Of a stretch of DNA of 64,000 nt, positions 44,765 to 53,085 are shown piece by piece. The stretch comes from Bauldia sp963759235 (GTDB lineage Bacteria; Pseudomonadota; Alphaproteobacteria; Rhizobiales; Kaistiaceae). The notes beneath the pieces are model-generated. The model had not been told where the DNA came from, ran no database searches, and was given only the letters and a program-made list of their open reading frames with translations. The stretch lies in assembly GCA_963759235.1 (NCBI GenBank), contig CAVWYO010000008.1:124001-188000 (forward strand), in the 5' to 3' direction. The translations under genes were made by a program, and so were the position numbers. The number at the start of each line of letters is the position of its first letter. Positions within the stretch are counted from its first letter, which is position 1.

Positions 44765-45538
44765 CTAGTTCTGGTTGGGGCCGTTGTCCGGACCAGGAGC
44801 ATTGCCGGGGGCGTTGCCGGGACCAGGACCATTTCCCGGACCGGCGTTCGGGCCGGGGCCGCCGTTCGGGCCAGGGCCGCCATGCGGGCCGGGCCCCATA
44901 TGCGGACCGGGGCCACCGGGGCCGCCATGCGGGCCGGCGAGTTCGCTCTGGTCGATCACGCCGTCGCCGTTCCGATCGAGATTGGCGAACATCCGGTTGA
45001 AGCGCTCGCTGTACTCGTCGAGCGTCACCTTGGCGTCGCCATTCGGGTCGAGCTGCTGGAATGCCCGCACGATGGTCTGGTCCATGGTATCGGCCCAGAG
45101 CGCCTTGAACTCGGCGAGCGACAGCGCGCCGTCGCCATTGGCGTCATAGTTCTTGACCCGCTCGGCGTCGACGGCGACCACTTCGTCCTTGGTGATCTTG
45201 CCGTCCTTGTTGGTGTCGAAGCGCTCCAACAGGAACTCGGTCATGCCCCGATCGGGACCGCCGGCGAAATCGCCGGGACCACCTGGACCACCGGGACCAC
45301 CCGGGCCGCGCGGGCCTTCGTGATCGTGGCCCCAGCCGGGACCGCCATGGCGGGGTCCGTCGCATTTCTGGTCGCAATTGCCGCCACGGTCGTTGTCGCC
45401 ATCGCGACCGTGGTCCCAGGCCATCTGCTGGGGCGGCTTGCGCATGCCGTCGCCTTGGTCGGCGAAGCTCGGTCCCGCCGAAACGCCGACGGCGGAGGCC
45501 ATCAGCGCCGCGACAAGGATCTTGCTGTGGATCGTCAT
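44765..45538 (-). CDS. Exported EF-hand calcium-binding protein with Gly/Pro-rich tails
   Basis: A 257-residue protein. The ATG at 45538 follows an aaggaa site and gives a signal peptide (MTIHSKILVAALMASAVGVS), so an upstream extension is rejected. Four EF-hand loops are seen: DTNKDGKITKDE, DANGDGALSLAE, DPNGDAKVTLDE and DRNGDGVIDQSE. The third has Ala in place of the usual Gly at position 6. Low-complexity Gly-Pro-Gly stretches lie before (residues about 75-95) and after (about 205-257) the EF hands. It probably acts as a periplasmic calcium or metal sensor or buffer. It is divergent from a two-component system, which suggests joint control. Confidence 0.85.
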   Translation of the reverse strand: MTIHSKILVAALMASAVGVSAGPSFADQGDGMRKPPQQMAWDHGRDGDNDRGGNCDQKCDGPRHGGPGWGHDHEGPRGPGGPGGPGGPGDFAGGPDRGMTEFLLERFDTNKDGKITKDEVVAVDAERVKNYDANGDGALSLAEFKALWADTMDQTIVRAFQQLDPNGDAKVTLDEYSERFNRMFANLDRNGDGVIDQSELAGPHGGPGGPGPHMGPGPHGGPGPNGGPGPNAGPGNGPGPGNAPGNAPGPDNGPNQN

Positions 45539-45625
45539 TGTGCTTTTTCCTTCCTTTGCTGTCCGGGGGTGGACAGGCCCACAGATAAGGACGATCGGCC
45601 GACAACGTGTGGCCCGGATTGGTTT

Positions 45626-45666
45626 CTTTGTATCGAGGGTTGCCGGGACGCCGGACTGATACAAAG
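45626..45666. promoter_or_regulatory. Inverted repeat between the EF-hand gene and the OmpR-type system
   Basis: CTTTGTATC at 45626-45634 and GATACAAAG at 45658-45666 are perfect inverted arms 23 nt apart. Next to the right arm, TACA at 45660 is repeated at 45670, a 10-bp period as in OmpR-family direct repeats. It lies in the 202-nt divergent gap, so it may bind the neighbouring response regulator. Confidence 0.4.
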
Positions 45667-45740
45667 CGTTACACTTTTTCGGCTAACCGGCATCGGAGCG
45701 GTCTCGCAAATCCCGATTTGAGGCGCGAATAGAAACGTTC

Positions 45741-46466
45741 ATGGAACCCTCGCCCCATATCCTCATCGTCGACAATTCCGCCGATATCCGCGAACCGCTG
45801 GCGAAGTATTTCGCCAAGATGGGCCTGCGCGTGTCGACGGCGAACGGCGGAACGGAGATGCGGCGTATCCTCAAGGCGAGCGCCATCGACCTGGTCGTCC
45901 TCGACATCATGATGCCCGGCGAGGACGGCCTGGCGCTTTGCAGGATGCTCCGCGAAACCACCGACCTGCCCGTGATCCTGCTGACCGCCATGGCCGAGGA
46001 TACCGACCGCGTCGTCGGCCTGGAGATCGGCGCCGACGACTATGTGACCAAGCCGTTCAATCCGCGCGAGTTGCTCGCCCGGGTGAAGGCGGTGCTCCGG
46101 CGCTCCCGCGCGGTGCCGCGGCAAACGCCGCACCCGGCAGGCGCCCGGATGCGCTTCGATCGCTGGACCCTCGATACGGCGCGCCGCGAAATCGCCGGGG
46201 AAGACGGCGTCGCGGTTCCGCTCAGCACCACCGAATTCCGCCTGCTCACCGTGTTCCTTCGCCGGCCGCACATGGTGCTGTCGCGCGAGCAGCTTCTCGA
46301 CCTGACCAGCGGCCGGTCGCTCGAACCGTTCGAGCGGTCGATCGACAATCAGGTCAGCCGGCTGAGGAAGAAGGTCGAAGCGGACGCCAAGGCGCCGGCG
46401 ATCATCAAGACGGTGTGGGGCGGCGGCTACGTGCTGGCCTGCGACGTCAAGGAGATGCCCAAATGA
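45741..46466 (+). CDS. OmpR-family response regulator
   Basis: A 241-residue DNA-binding response regulator. The receiver domain has the phosphoacceptor aspartate in VVLDIMMPGEDG (about residue 56) and the lysine in VTKPFNPREL. The C-terminal winged helix (from about 135) contains TEFRLLTVFLRRPHMVLSRE and ends VWGGGYVLA. The stop overlaps the start of the histidine kinase (ATGA). It likely controls the divergent EF-hand gene and itself, inferred from the arrangement. Confidence 0.95.
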   Translation: MEPSPHILIVDNSADIREPLAKYFAKMGLRVSTANGGTEMRRILKASAIDLVVLDIMMPGEDGLALCRMLRETTDLPVILLTAMAEDTDRVVGLEIGADDYVTKPFNPRELLARVKAVLRRSRAVPRQTPHPAGARMRFDRWTLDTARREIAGEDGVAVPLSTTEFRLLTVFLRRPHMVLSREQLLDLTSGRSLEPFERSIDNQVSRLRKKVEADAKAPAIIKTVWGGGYVLACDVKEMPK

Positions 46467-47857
46467 GGCTGCTCCCGCGAACCCTCGGGGGCCAGCTCGC
46501 CGTCTTCCTGATCGCGGCGCTGATCGCCGCCCAGGCGATCAGCTTCTTCGTCTTCGCCGGAGACCGTGCCGACGCGTTGCGCGCGGCGAGCCGTGTCGGT
46601 CTCCTCGAAAACATGGGCTCGGTCATGCGGGTGCTTGCCGGCACCCCCCGGAACAGCCGGTCGGCGCTCGCCACGGCGGCGGCCACCCCGCGGATTCGCT
46701 ATTGGATCACCGACACCAGCGCGATCGATCAGCCGGCGGACACGGGTTCCCGCATTCTTCCGGTGCAGCAGTTCGACCGGATGTTCGGCATGTCCCTTCC
46801 CGAACCGCCGCGCCTCGCCGTCGTCGACAATGGCGGGGCGCCGGCTCAAAGGCCACCGCCGGATCTAAGGCACGATTTCCATCGTGGCCCTCCGCCGGGC
46901 GGCGAGCCCTTCGACGTGCTCGCGTCGGTCCCCTTCGCGGACGGCGGCTGGCTGAACGCCCAGACCCAGATCAGGGCGGAGCCGGTCCCCTTTCCCTGGC
47001 CGACGCTGATCTCGGCGGTGGCGATGATCATCGCCATCCTCGTCATCATCGGCGTCACCGTGCGGCGGGCGACGCGCCCGCTGGCGGCGCTCGCCGACAC
47101 CGCCGAGACGTTCGGTCGCGGCGGCCCGTCGCGCCCCCTTCCCGAGGCCGGGCCGAGCGAGGTTCGCCGGCTCACCGCCGTGTTCAACCGCATGCAGGAT
47201 CGGCTGGAGCGGTTCATCGCGGACCGCACCCGCATGATGGCGGCGATCGGCCACGACCTCCGCACGCCGATCACCTCGCTCAAGCTCCGGGTCGAACTCC
47301 TCGACGACGAGGACGCGCGCACCAAGATGATGGCGACCCTTGACGATATGCAGCGGATGACCGAGGCGACGCTCGCCTTCGCTCGCGACGACGCGGGCAC
47401 CGAGCCGGTTCGTTCGGTCGACCTGCAGGCGCTGGTCGAAAGCCTGACCGACGACCTTTCCACCCTCGGTCATGACGTTTCGTTCAAGGGTGACGGACGC
47501 CTCCCCTATTCCTGCCGGCCGACGGCGCTCAAGCGGGCAATCGGCAACCTCCTCGAAAATGCCGTGCGCTATGGAAAGCGAGCCCGCGTCACGCTCGACG
47601 ACACCCCGGCCGGGCCTGTTCTCGTCATTGACGACGACGGCCCCGGAATTCCGGCGGATCGGCTTGACGATGTCTTCAAGCCGTTCGTCCGGCTGGAGAC
47701 GTCACGCAGCCGCGAGACCGGCGGCGTCGGGCTCGGTCTATCCATTTCCCGCTCGATCGTCCTCGCCCACGGCGGCGACATCACGCTATCGAACCGGGCG
47801 GAAGGCGGCCTCAGGGTCGAGGTGACCCTGCCGCCGCGCGCCGGCGACGCGGCTTGA
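46463..47857 (+). CDS. Sensor histidine kinase
   Basis: A 464-residue inner-membrane kinase starting MRLLPRTLGGQLAVFLIAAL. Two transmembrane segments (about 10-32 and 178-200) enclose a periplasmic sensor of about 145 residues rich in Pro. A HAMP linker follows (RRATRPLAALADTAETF). The H-box is AAIGHDLRTPITSLKLR, the N-box RAIGNLLENAVRYG, and the G-boxes DDDGPGIP and GVGLGLSIS. It is coupled to the response regulator. The periplasmic signal is unknown, although the EF-hand neighbour makes calcium or another divalent metal a reasonable guess. Confidence 0.94.
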   Translation: MRLLPRTLGGQLAVFLIAALIAAQAISFFVFAGDRADALRAASRVGLLENMGSVMRVLAGTPRNSRSALATAAATPRIRYWITDTSAIDQPADTGSRILPVQQFDRMFGMSLPEPPRLAVVDNGGAPAQRPPPDLRHDFHRGPPPGGEPFDVLASVPFADGGWLNAQTQIRAEPVPFPWPTLISAVAMIIAILVIIGVTVRRATRPLAALADTAETFGRGGPSRPLPEAGPSEVRRLTAVFNRMQDRLERFIADRTRMMAAIGHDLRTPITSLKLRVELLDDEDARTKMMATLDDMQRMTEATLAFARDDAGTEPVRSVDLQALVESLTDDLSTLGHDVSFKGDGRLPYSCRPTALKRAIGNLLENAVRYGKRARVTLDDTPAGPVLVIDDDGPGIPADRLDDVFKPFVRLETSRSRETGGVGLGLSISRSIVLAHGGDITLSNRAEGGLRVEVTLPPRAGDAA

Positions 47858-47927
47858 CCGGCTTCCGCGACGCCTTCAGAAATCGGCCCGAACCGCGCGG
47901 AACGCAGTCGCTTGGGGGAGATGCCGT

Positions 47928-48785
47928 ATGGTCGGTTCGGTCCGCGCATGCAGCCGCCTGGCCGGCATCGTCGCCCTTTTGATCGTCATCTTCGATTCGC
48001 CCGGCGTCCTTTCCCGGCCTGCCAAGCCGGTCGCGGAAGCGGCCGAGGAGCCCGACCTGTCGCTGCTTCTCGAGACGAGCCGGGCAACGCAGGCAGACCA
48101 GCTGATTCCGGGCCTTGCGTACCGGCTGATCGACGTTCCGGCGTTTGGCATCAAAATCCACACCTTCGCTTTCGACAGCGACCGGTTTCGCCTGCGGACC
48201 GCCGAGGAGAAGGATGAGACGGGCAATCGCGTCACCGACCTCATGGACCGCCACGAGGACGTGTTCGCCATCGACGGTGGTTTCTTCGAGAAGGACGATC
48301 GGGGCCGCCTCTCGCCGAGCGGCCTGCTGGTGATCGACGGCGCTGAGGTGGCGCCCGCGCAGCAGCGTGGAGGGTCGGGCGTCCTTCACGTCGACGATGC
48401 CGACGCCGCGATCTCGTATCGGGGCGACGCGCCGCCGATAAGCGCGATGGAGAGCGCCGTCCAGGTCGGGCCGATCCTCGTCGATCCGGGCGGCAAGGTC
48501 GGCATCCACAGTGGCCAGGGCGACCGCGCCCGCCGGAGCGCAATCTGCCTGCGCCCCGGCCAATTCGTCGCAATCGTCGTCGACGGCGACGGGCTCAGCC
48601 TCTTCCAACTGGCAGAACTCCTCGCCTTTCCACCCAGGGACGGCGGTCTCGGCTGCGATATCGCGATCAACCTCGACGGCGGCCCGTCAACGCAGGCCAC
48701 TTATCGCGGCGGGGGCCGCGAGATCGCGATCGAGGGCCAATCCGCCGTTCAGAACGCGCTGGTGGTATCGACCACCGCCCGATGA
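47928..48785 (+). CDS. Phosphodiester glycosidase (NAGPA/DUF2233) family protein
   Basis: A 285-residue exported protein. An ATG at 47928 has a gggggag site 7 nt upstream. A hydrophobic N-terminal segment (about 12-30) acts as signal or anchor. The family core is seen in FAIDGGFFEKDDRGRLSPSG and in CDIAINLDGGPSTQATYRG. Family members remove sugar-phosphodiester groups; NAGPA is the eukaryotic uncovering enzyme. The bacterial substrates are mostly unknown. It is 70 nt downstream of the kinase and could be read with it. Confidence 0.8.
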   Translation: MVGSVRACSRLAGIVALLIVIFDSPGVLSRPAKPVAEAAEEPDLSLLLETSRATQADQLIPGLAYRLIDVPAFGIKIHTFAFDSDRFRLRTAEEKDETGNRVTDLMDRHEDVFAIDGGFFEKDDRGRLSPSGLLVIDGAEVAPAQQRGGSGVLHVDDADAAISYRGDAPPISAMESAVQVGPILVDPGGKVGIHSGQGDRARRSAICLRPGQFVAIVVDGDGLSLFQLAELLAFPPRDGGLGCDIAINLDGGPSTQATYRGGGREIAIEGQSAVQNALVVSTTAR

Positions 48786-48973
48786 CCCCTGAATTGCCGA
48801 AGTCCGTTGCCGAAGCAACTCGCCGGACCGGGTCGCCCAGGGTTCGACCGGCGGTGCCTTAAGTCCCGATGAGCCGGCACAAGAAGAAACCATAGTCTTC
48901 GTGCGGCGTTTACGGTATGCCGCGTTGTGGCGCTTCGCCGCTCTGCGCTCGCCACCTCGCCTGATCGCCATCC

Positions 48974-50395
48974 ATGCCCGACCGCATCCTTCTTCCCCTC
49001 ATCGTCGCTTGCGCGCTTTTCATGGAGAACCTCGATTCGACGGTTCTTTCGACGGCGCTGCCCGCGATCGCGCGGGATTTCGGCGCCAATCCGATCCATC
49101 TCAAGCTCGCCCTAACCTCCTACCTCCTGGCGCTCGCCATCTTCATCCCGGCTTCCGGCTGGTTCGCCGACCGGTTCGGGGCGCGGCTCATCTTCCGCCT
49201 GGCCATCCTGATCTTCGTGATCGGCTCGATCGCTTGCGGACTGTCATCATCGATACCGGAAATCGTGACGGCGCGCGTCGTGCAAGGGCTCGGCGGCTCG
49301 ATGATGGTTCCCGTCGGCCGCCTGGTCATCCTGCGGAGCGTTGCCAAGCACGAGCTGGTCGGCTCGCTCGCCTGGCTGACGGTACCCGCTTTGCTCGGGC
49401 CGGTGCTCGGACCGCCGGTCGGCGGCTTCATCACCACCTATTTCGAATGGCGCTGGATCTTCTGGATCAACGTGCCGGTCGGCGTGCTCGGCCTGATCCT
49501 GGCTACGCTGTTCGTTCCCGACATCCGGGGAGAGACCCGCACGCGCTTCGACACCTCCGGCTTCCTGCTGTCCGGCCTTGGCCTGGCGCTCTTCATGGGA
49601 GGGTCGACGACGCTCGGCCTCGCTCTCCTGCCCCTGCCCTATGTGCTCACCATGCTTTTCGGCGGCGCGGCGCTGCTTGCCGCCTATATCGTACACAGCC
49701 GCCGGACCGAAAGTCCGATTGTCGACCTGTCGCTTCTGCGGATTCCCACCTTCGGCACGAGCGCGCTCGGCACCATTCTCTTTCGTGTCGGCGTCGGCGC
49801 CACGCCGTTCCTGCTGCCCCTCCTTCTCCAGCTCGGCTTCGGGATGACGCCGTTCCAGTCGGGCACCATCACCTTCGCCAGCGCCATCGGCGCGCTTGCC
49901 ATGAAGTTCGTCGCGCCGCCCCTCCTGCGCCGTTTCGGCTTCCGCTCCGTCCTGGTCACCAATGCGGTCATCGTCGGGCTCTTCGTGACGTTGCCGGCGG
50001 CGTTCACCGTCGCCACGCCGGTCTGGCTGATGACCGGCCTGCTCCTGATCAGCGGCTTCTTCCGCTCCCTCCAATTCACCAGTGTCAGCGCCCTCGCCTT
50101 CGCCGACGTTCCGCTGGAGCGGATGAGCCGGGCAACGACGCTGACCAGCGTCGCTCAGCAACTCGCCCTTAGCGTCGGCATTTCGGTCGGCGCCATCTCC
50201 GTCCAGCTGACCAGTGCGGCGAGCGGCGGGGTGATCACCGCCGCTTCGTTCTGGCCGGCCTTCGTGGTCGTCGGGCTTCTGACCACCGCCTCCGCCATCC
50301 CGTTCAAACGGCTCGCCGACGATGCCGGTCACGAGATGTCGGGCCACCGGCGCTACGCGCCGGACGCCGTCACCGCCATGCGCGAGCGTGGATAG
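48974..50395 (+). CDS. MFS transporter, DHA2-like drug efflux family
   Basis: A 473-residue protein with about 13-14 transmembrane helices. It has MENLDSTVLSTALPAIARDF in the first helix (the LDxTIVNVALP motif of DHA2 pumps), GWFADRFGARLIFR (motif A) and GPVLGPPVGGFITTYFEWRWIFWINVPVG-like sequence, of which motif C is GPVLGPPVGG. It is most like MdtD/EmrB-type exporters. The substrate is unknown, and no membrane-fusion partner (EmrA) is adjacent. Confidence 0.88.
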   Translation: MPDRILLPLIVACALFMENLDSTVLSTALPAIARDFGANPIHLKLALTSYLLALAIFIPASGWFADRFGARLIFRLAILIFVIGSIACGLSSSIPEIVTARVVQGLGGSMMVPVGRLVILRSVAKHELVGSLAWLTVPALLGPVLGPPVGGFITTYFEWRWIFWINVPVGVLGLILATLFVPDIRGETRTRFDTSGFLLSGLGLALFMGGSTTLGLALLPLPYVLTMLFGGAALLAAYIVHSRRTESPIVDLSLLRIPTFGTSALGTILFRVGVGATPFLLPLLLQLGFGMTPFQSGTITFASAIGALAMKFVAPPLLRRFGFRSVLVTNAVIVGLFVTLPAAFTVATPVWLMTGLLLISGFFRSLQFTSVSALAFADVPLERMSRATTLTSVAQQLALSVGISVGAISVQLTSAASGGVITAASFWPAFVVVGLLTTASAIPFKRLADDAGHEMSGHRRYAPDAVTAMRERG

Positions 50396-50513
50396 CCGTC
50401 GCTAGGCTTCCCGAACGCGCTTCTGCATCGTCCGACCAGAGTGATTGAGGCGAAGCCCCGGCAGGCGTAGGCTGCAAAGAAAAAGAATCAACCAAGTTGG
50501 GGCTGGGAAAATC

Positions 50514-50780
50514 ATGGAAGGTACATCGGTCGTCTGGGTCATCATCGTTGCGCTCGTCATCGGAGCGATCGCCGGCTGGCTTGCCGGCCTGATCGTCGAG
50601 GGCGTGGGCTTCGGCCTGATCGGCAATATCGTCGTCGGCATCGTCGGGGCGATCATCGCGAGCTTCCTGCTGCCGGCAATCGGCGTGCATCTCGGCGGCG
50701 GGTTCATCGCCTCGATCATCGCCGCGGTTATCGGCGCGGTGGTCCTGCTGGTGATCATCGGGCTGTTCCGACGAGCCTGA
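50514..50780 (+). CDS. GlsB/YeaQ/YmgE family stress-response membrane protein
   Basis: An 88-residue protein with three transmembrane helices and a repeated Gly pattern (IGAIAGWLAGLIVEG, IVVGIVGAIIASFLLP). This is the transglycosylase-associated (Tag) family, despite which no enzymatic activity has been shown. It is often induced by acid or envelope stress. The start at 50514 follows ggggctggga and matches the family length. An upstream in-frame ATG-like extension is rejected. Confidence 0.85.
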   Translation: MEGTSVVWVIIVALVIGAIAGWLAGLIVEGVGFGLIGNIVVGIVGAIIASFLLPAIGVHLGGGFIASIIAAVIGAVVLLVIIGLFRRA

Positions 50781-50788
50781 TCCGGCCG

Positions 50789-51484
50789 TCAGGCGTCGCC
50801 GCGGAATCCGCGGGCGACAAGGTACAGCTCCACCGATCCGGCGCGGCTCGCCGGCGGCTTGACGTGCTGAACGGTAGTGAAGCGCCGCTTCAGCTCCGTC
50901 AGTAATTCGCCTTCCGCTCCGCCCTGGAAGACCTTGGCGACGAAATGGCCACCCGGCCTGAGGACGGAAGCCGCGAAGTCGGCCGCCGCCTCGCAAAGCT
51001 GGATCGTGCGGAGATGGTCGGTGTTGCGGTGCCCGGTGGTCGGTGCCGCCATGTCGGAGAGCACCACGTCGGCCTGATGGCCGCCGAGCGCGGCGCGGAT
51101 CGCGGCCGGTGCTTCCCCGTCGAGGAAATCCTGGCGGATGACCACGACCCCCGGCAGCGGGTCCATCTCCAGATAGTCGATCGCCACGACCCGGGGATCG
51201 GTACCGCCCGCGCCGGTCCGCTCGGCGGCAACCTGCGACCAGCCGCCCGGCGCGGCGCCGAGATCGATCACCCGCGCTCCCGGCGAAAACAGGTGAAACC
51301 GGTCGTCGATCTCGATCAGCTTGTAGGCGGAGCGGGCGCGATAGCCTTCCGCCCTGGCGCGGGCGACATAGGGATCGTTCAGCTGTCGTTCGAGCCAGCG
51401 GGTGGAGGAGGCTTTCCGGCGCTTGGCCGTCTTGACCCTGACCTTGAGGTTCCGACCGCCCGCACTCCCCCGCTTGTCAGCCAT
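50789..51484 (-). CDS. rlmE: 23S rRNA (uridine-2'-O-)-methyltransferase RlmE
   Basis: A 231-residue FtsJ/RrmJ enzyme that methylates U2552 in the A-loop of 23S rRNA. A basic N-terminus (RVKTAKRRKASSTRW) precedes the core: K in RARSAYKLIEIDD, SAM motif VIDLGAAPGGWSQVA, D in VVLSDMAAPTTG and K in HFVAKVFQGG. The ATG at 51484 overlaps the end of the ppx gene by 8 nt. A GTG at 51514 would extend it further into ppx. The pair ppx-rlmE is conserved in alphaproteobacteria. Confidence 0.94.
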   Translation of the reverse strand: MADKRGSAGGRNLKVRVKTAKRRKASSTRWLERQLNDPYVARARAEGYRARSAYKLIEIDDRFHLFSPGARVIDLGAAPGGWSQVAAERTGAGGTDPRVVAIDYLEMDPLPGVVVIRQDFLDGEAPAAIRAALGGHQADVVLSDMAAPTTGHRNTDHLRTIQLCEAAADFAASVLRPGGHFVAKVFQGGAEGELLTELKRRFTTVQHVKPPASRAGSVELYLVARGFRGDA

Positions 51485-52874
51485 CGGCTCGATCGTCGGA
51501 ACGTCGTTCGGCACGGGGCCGCCAGGCGCCGTCCTCCGCCATCAATTGGACGAGCACGCCCTCGCGGAGGCCGCGGTCGGCGACACGGAGCCGCTCGACC
51601 GGCCAGCGGCGGCGGAAAGCCTCGAGGATGGCGCAGCCCGCGAGCACGAGATCGGCACGTTCCCGGCCGATGCAAGGGTTGGCGACCCGCGTCTCGTAGT
51701 CCATCGCCGCGAACTCCGTGACCAGCGCAGCGACCCGCTCGCCGGAGAGCCACACGCCGTCCACCCGTCGGCGGTCGTAGCGCGGTAAGTTAAGATGGAC
51801 GCCGGCAAGCGTCGTCACCGTGCCGGACGTTCCGAGCATGTGAACAGTGCCTGCCGCGACGGCAAGGTCCAGGGTCTCTATCTCGGGAAAGGCGTGGATC
51901 AGGGCGGCGACTTCCGCGACCATCGCCTCGAACTGCGTCGGCGTCACGTCGCGTCCGCCATAGCGCTCGCTGAGATTGACGACGCCGACCGGCAGCGACA
52001 TCCAGCTGCGAATGCGGTCGGCCATCTGCCGGCGTTTGCCGTCGGCCGGCTCGGCGAGGTCGATCCACACCAGTTCGGACGAACCGCCGCCTATGTCGAA
52101 CAGAATGACGCCCGCTGCCTTGGGGTCGACCAACGAGGCGCAGCCGGCAACGGCCAGCCGCGCCTCGGTCTCCTGTGAAACGATTTCCAGGATGAGGCCG
52201 GTCTCGCGGCACACCATTTCGACGAATTCCGCCCCGTTCTCGGCAACGCGGCAGGCCTCGGTGGCGATGAGGCGGGCCTTGGTTACGTTGCGATAAGCGA
52301 GCTTGCCGGAGCAAACCTTCAGCGCCTCGATGGCGCGGCGCATGGCGATCTCGCCGAGCCGGCCGGTCTGGCCGACCCCCTCGCCGAGCCGAACGATGCG
52401 GGAAAACGCGTCGACGACGCGGAACCCGTGTTCGCGTGGAACCGCCACCAGCAGGCGGCAGTTGTTGGTGCCGAGATCGAGCGCGCCGTAGAAGCCTGGC
52501 CCCGTCCCGCTCCAAGGCTGCGGCTCCGGTTCGCCAGGAGGTTGTGCGATTGTCGACGCGCCATTGGCGGACGCGACTTGACCGCCGTCACCTTTGGCAG
52601 CAGCCGCTGCATTGGGGCCGGTTCCCGGCGCATAGACGGGGCGCCCGCGCTTGCGGCGTTTCTTCCTGGATTTCCGGCGTATCGGGAGGTCGCGGCGCTC
52701 GGCAGTTGAGCCCGCCGGCGGCGGTTCTCCCGACGCAGCACCCGTTTCCGTGCCGGCCGCATCAGGGCCGGCGAGCGTGCGCGGATCCGCGTCCTGCGGA
52801 CCATCGCCCGGCGTCTTCACCAGTGAACCCTTCGTCCGCGCGCCCACCCTCGAACGGCGGCGCAGCGGCTCCAC
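51477..52874 (-). CDS. Ppx/GppA exopolyphosphatase family protein with long N-terminal extension
   Basis: A 465-residue protein. The phosphatase domain starts near residue 127 with YGALDLGTNNCRLLVAVP, then EACRVAENG and the phosphate-binding FDIGGGSSELVW near 245. The family hydrolyses polyphosphate or pppGpp. Residues 1-125 are an extra, apparently disordered region rich in Pro, Ala, Gly and with a strongly basic patch (RRKSRKKRRKRGRP). The start is a GTG; no better internal start with a clear ribosome binding site was found. It overlaps rlmE downstream. Confidence 0.88.
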   Translation of the reverse strand: MEPLRRRSRVGARTKGSLVKTPGDGPQDADPRTLAGPDAAGTETGAASGEPPPAGSTAERRDLPIRRKSRKKRRKRGRPVYAPGTGPNAAAAAKGDGGQVASANGASTIAQPPGEPEPQPWSGTGPGFYGALDLGTNNCRLLVAVPREHGFRVVDAFSRIVRLGEGVGQTGRLGEIAMRRAIEALKVCSGKLAYRNVTKARLIATEACRVAENGAEFVEMVCRETGLILEIVSQETEARLAVAGCASLVDPKAAGVILFDIGGGSSELVWIDLAEPADGKRRQMADRIRSWMSLPVGVVNLSERYGGRDVTPTQFEAMVAEVAALIHAFPEIETLDLAVAAGTVHMLGTSGTVTTLAGVHLNLPRYDRRRVDGVWLSGERVAALVTEFAAMDYETRVANPCIGRERADLVLAGCAILEAFRRRWPVERLRVADRGLREGVLVQLMAEDGAWRPRAERRSDDRADG

Positions 52875-53085
52875 GTTTCGTTTTCGCCGATCAGTGTATC
52901 AGCTAGCGGCGGGCTGACAAGCACGCTCAGGGGCGCGACAAAAGAACGGGCGCGGGCCGGCCGCCGTGCGGATTGCCCCGGCATGCCCGGCCTGCGGCCA
53001 ACCGGAAGAGCGTGCGCCCGCCTATACAACCGTCCTTCGGCGTGGCAAATCGTCGGCGCTCGTTGAATGGACAGGGAGTTGAGTG

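Noticed and set aside
44768..44935. Gly-Pro repeats as a CRISPR or tandem repeat array
   Set aside because: The repeats are in frame, irregular and encode the tail of the EF-hand protein.
52875..53085. A small gene between ppx and the broken aminopeptidase
   Set aside because: No frame with a plausible start, ribosome binding site or recognisable sequence was found in these 211 bases.
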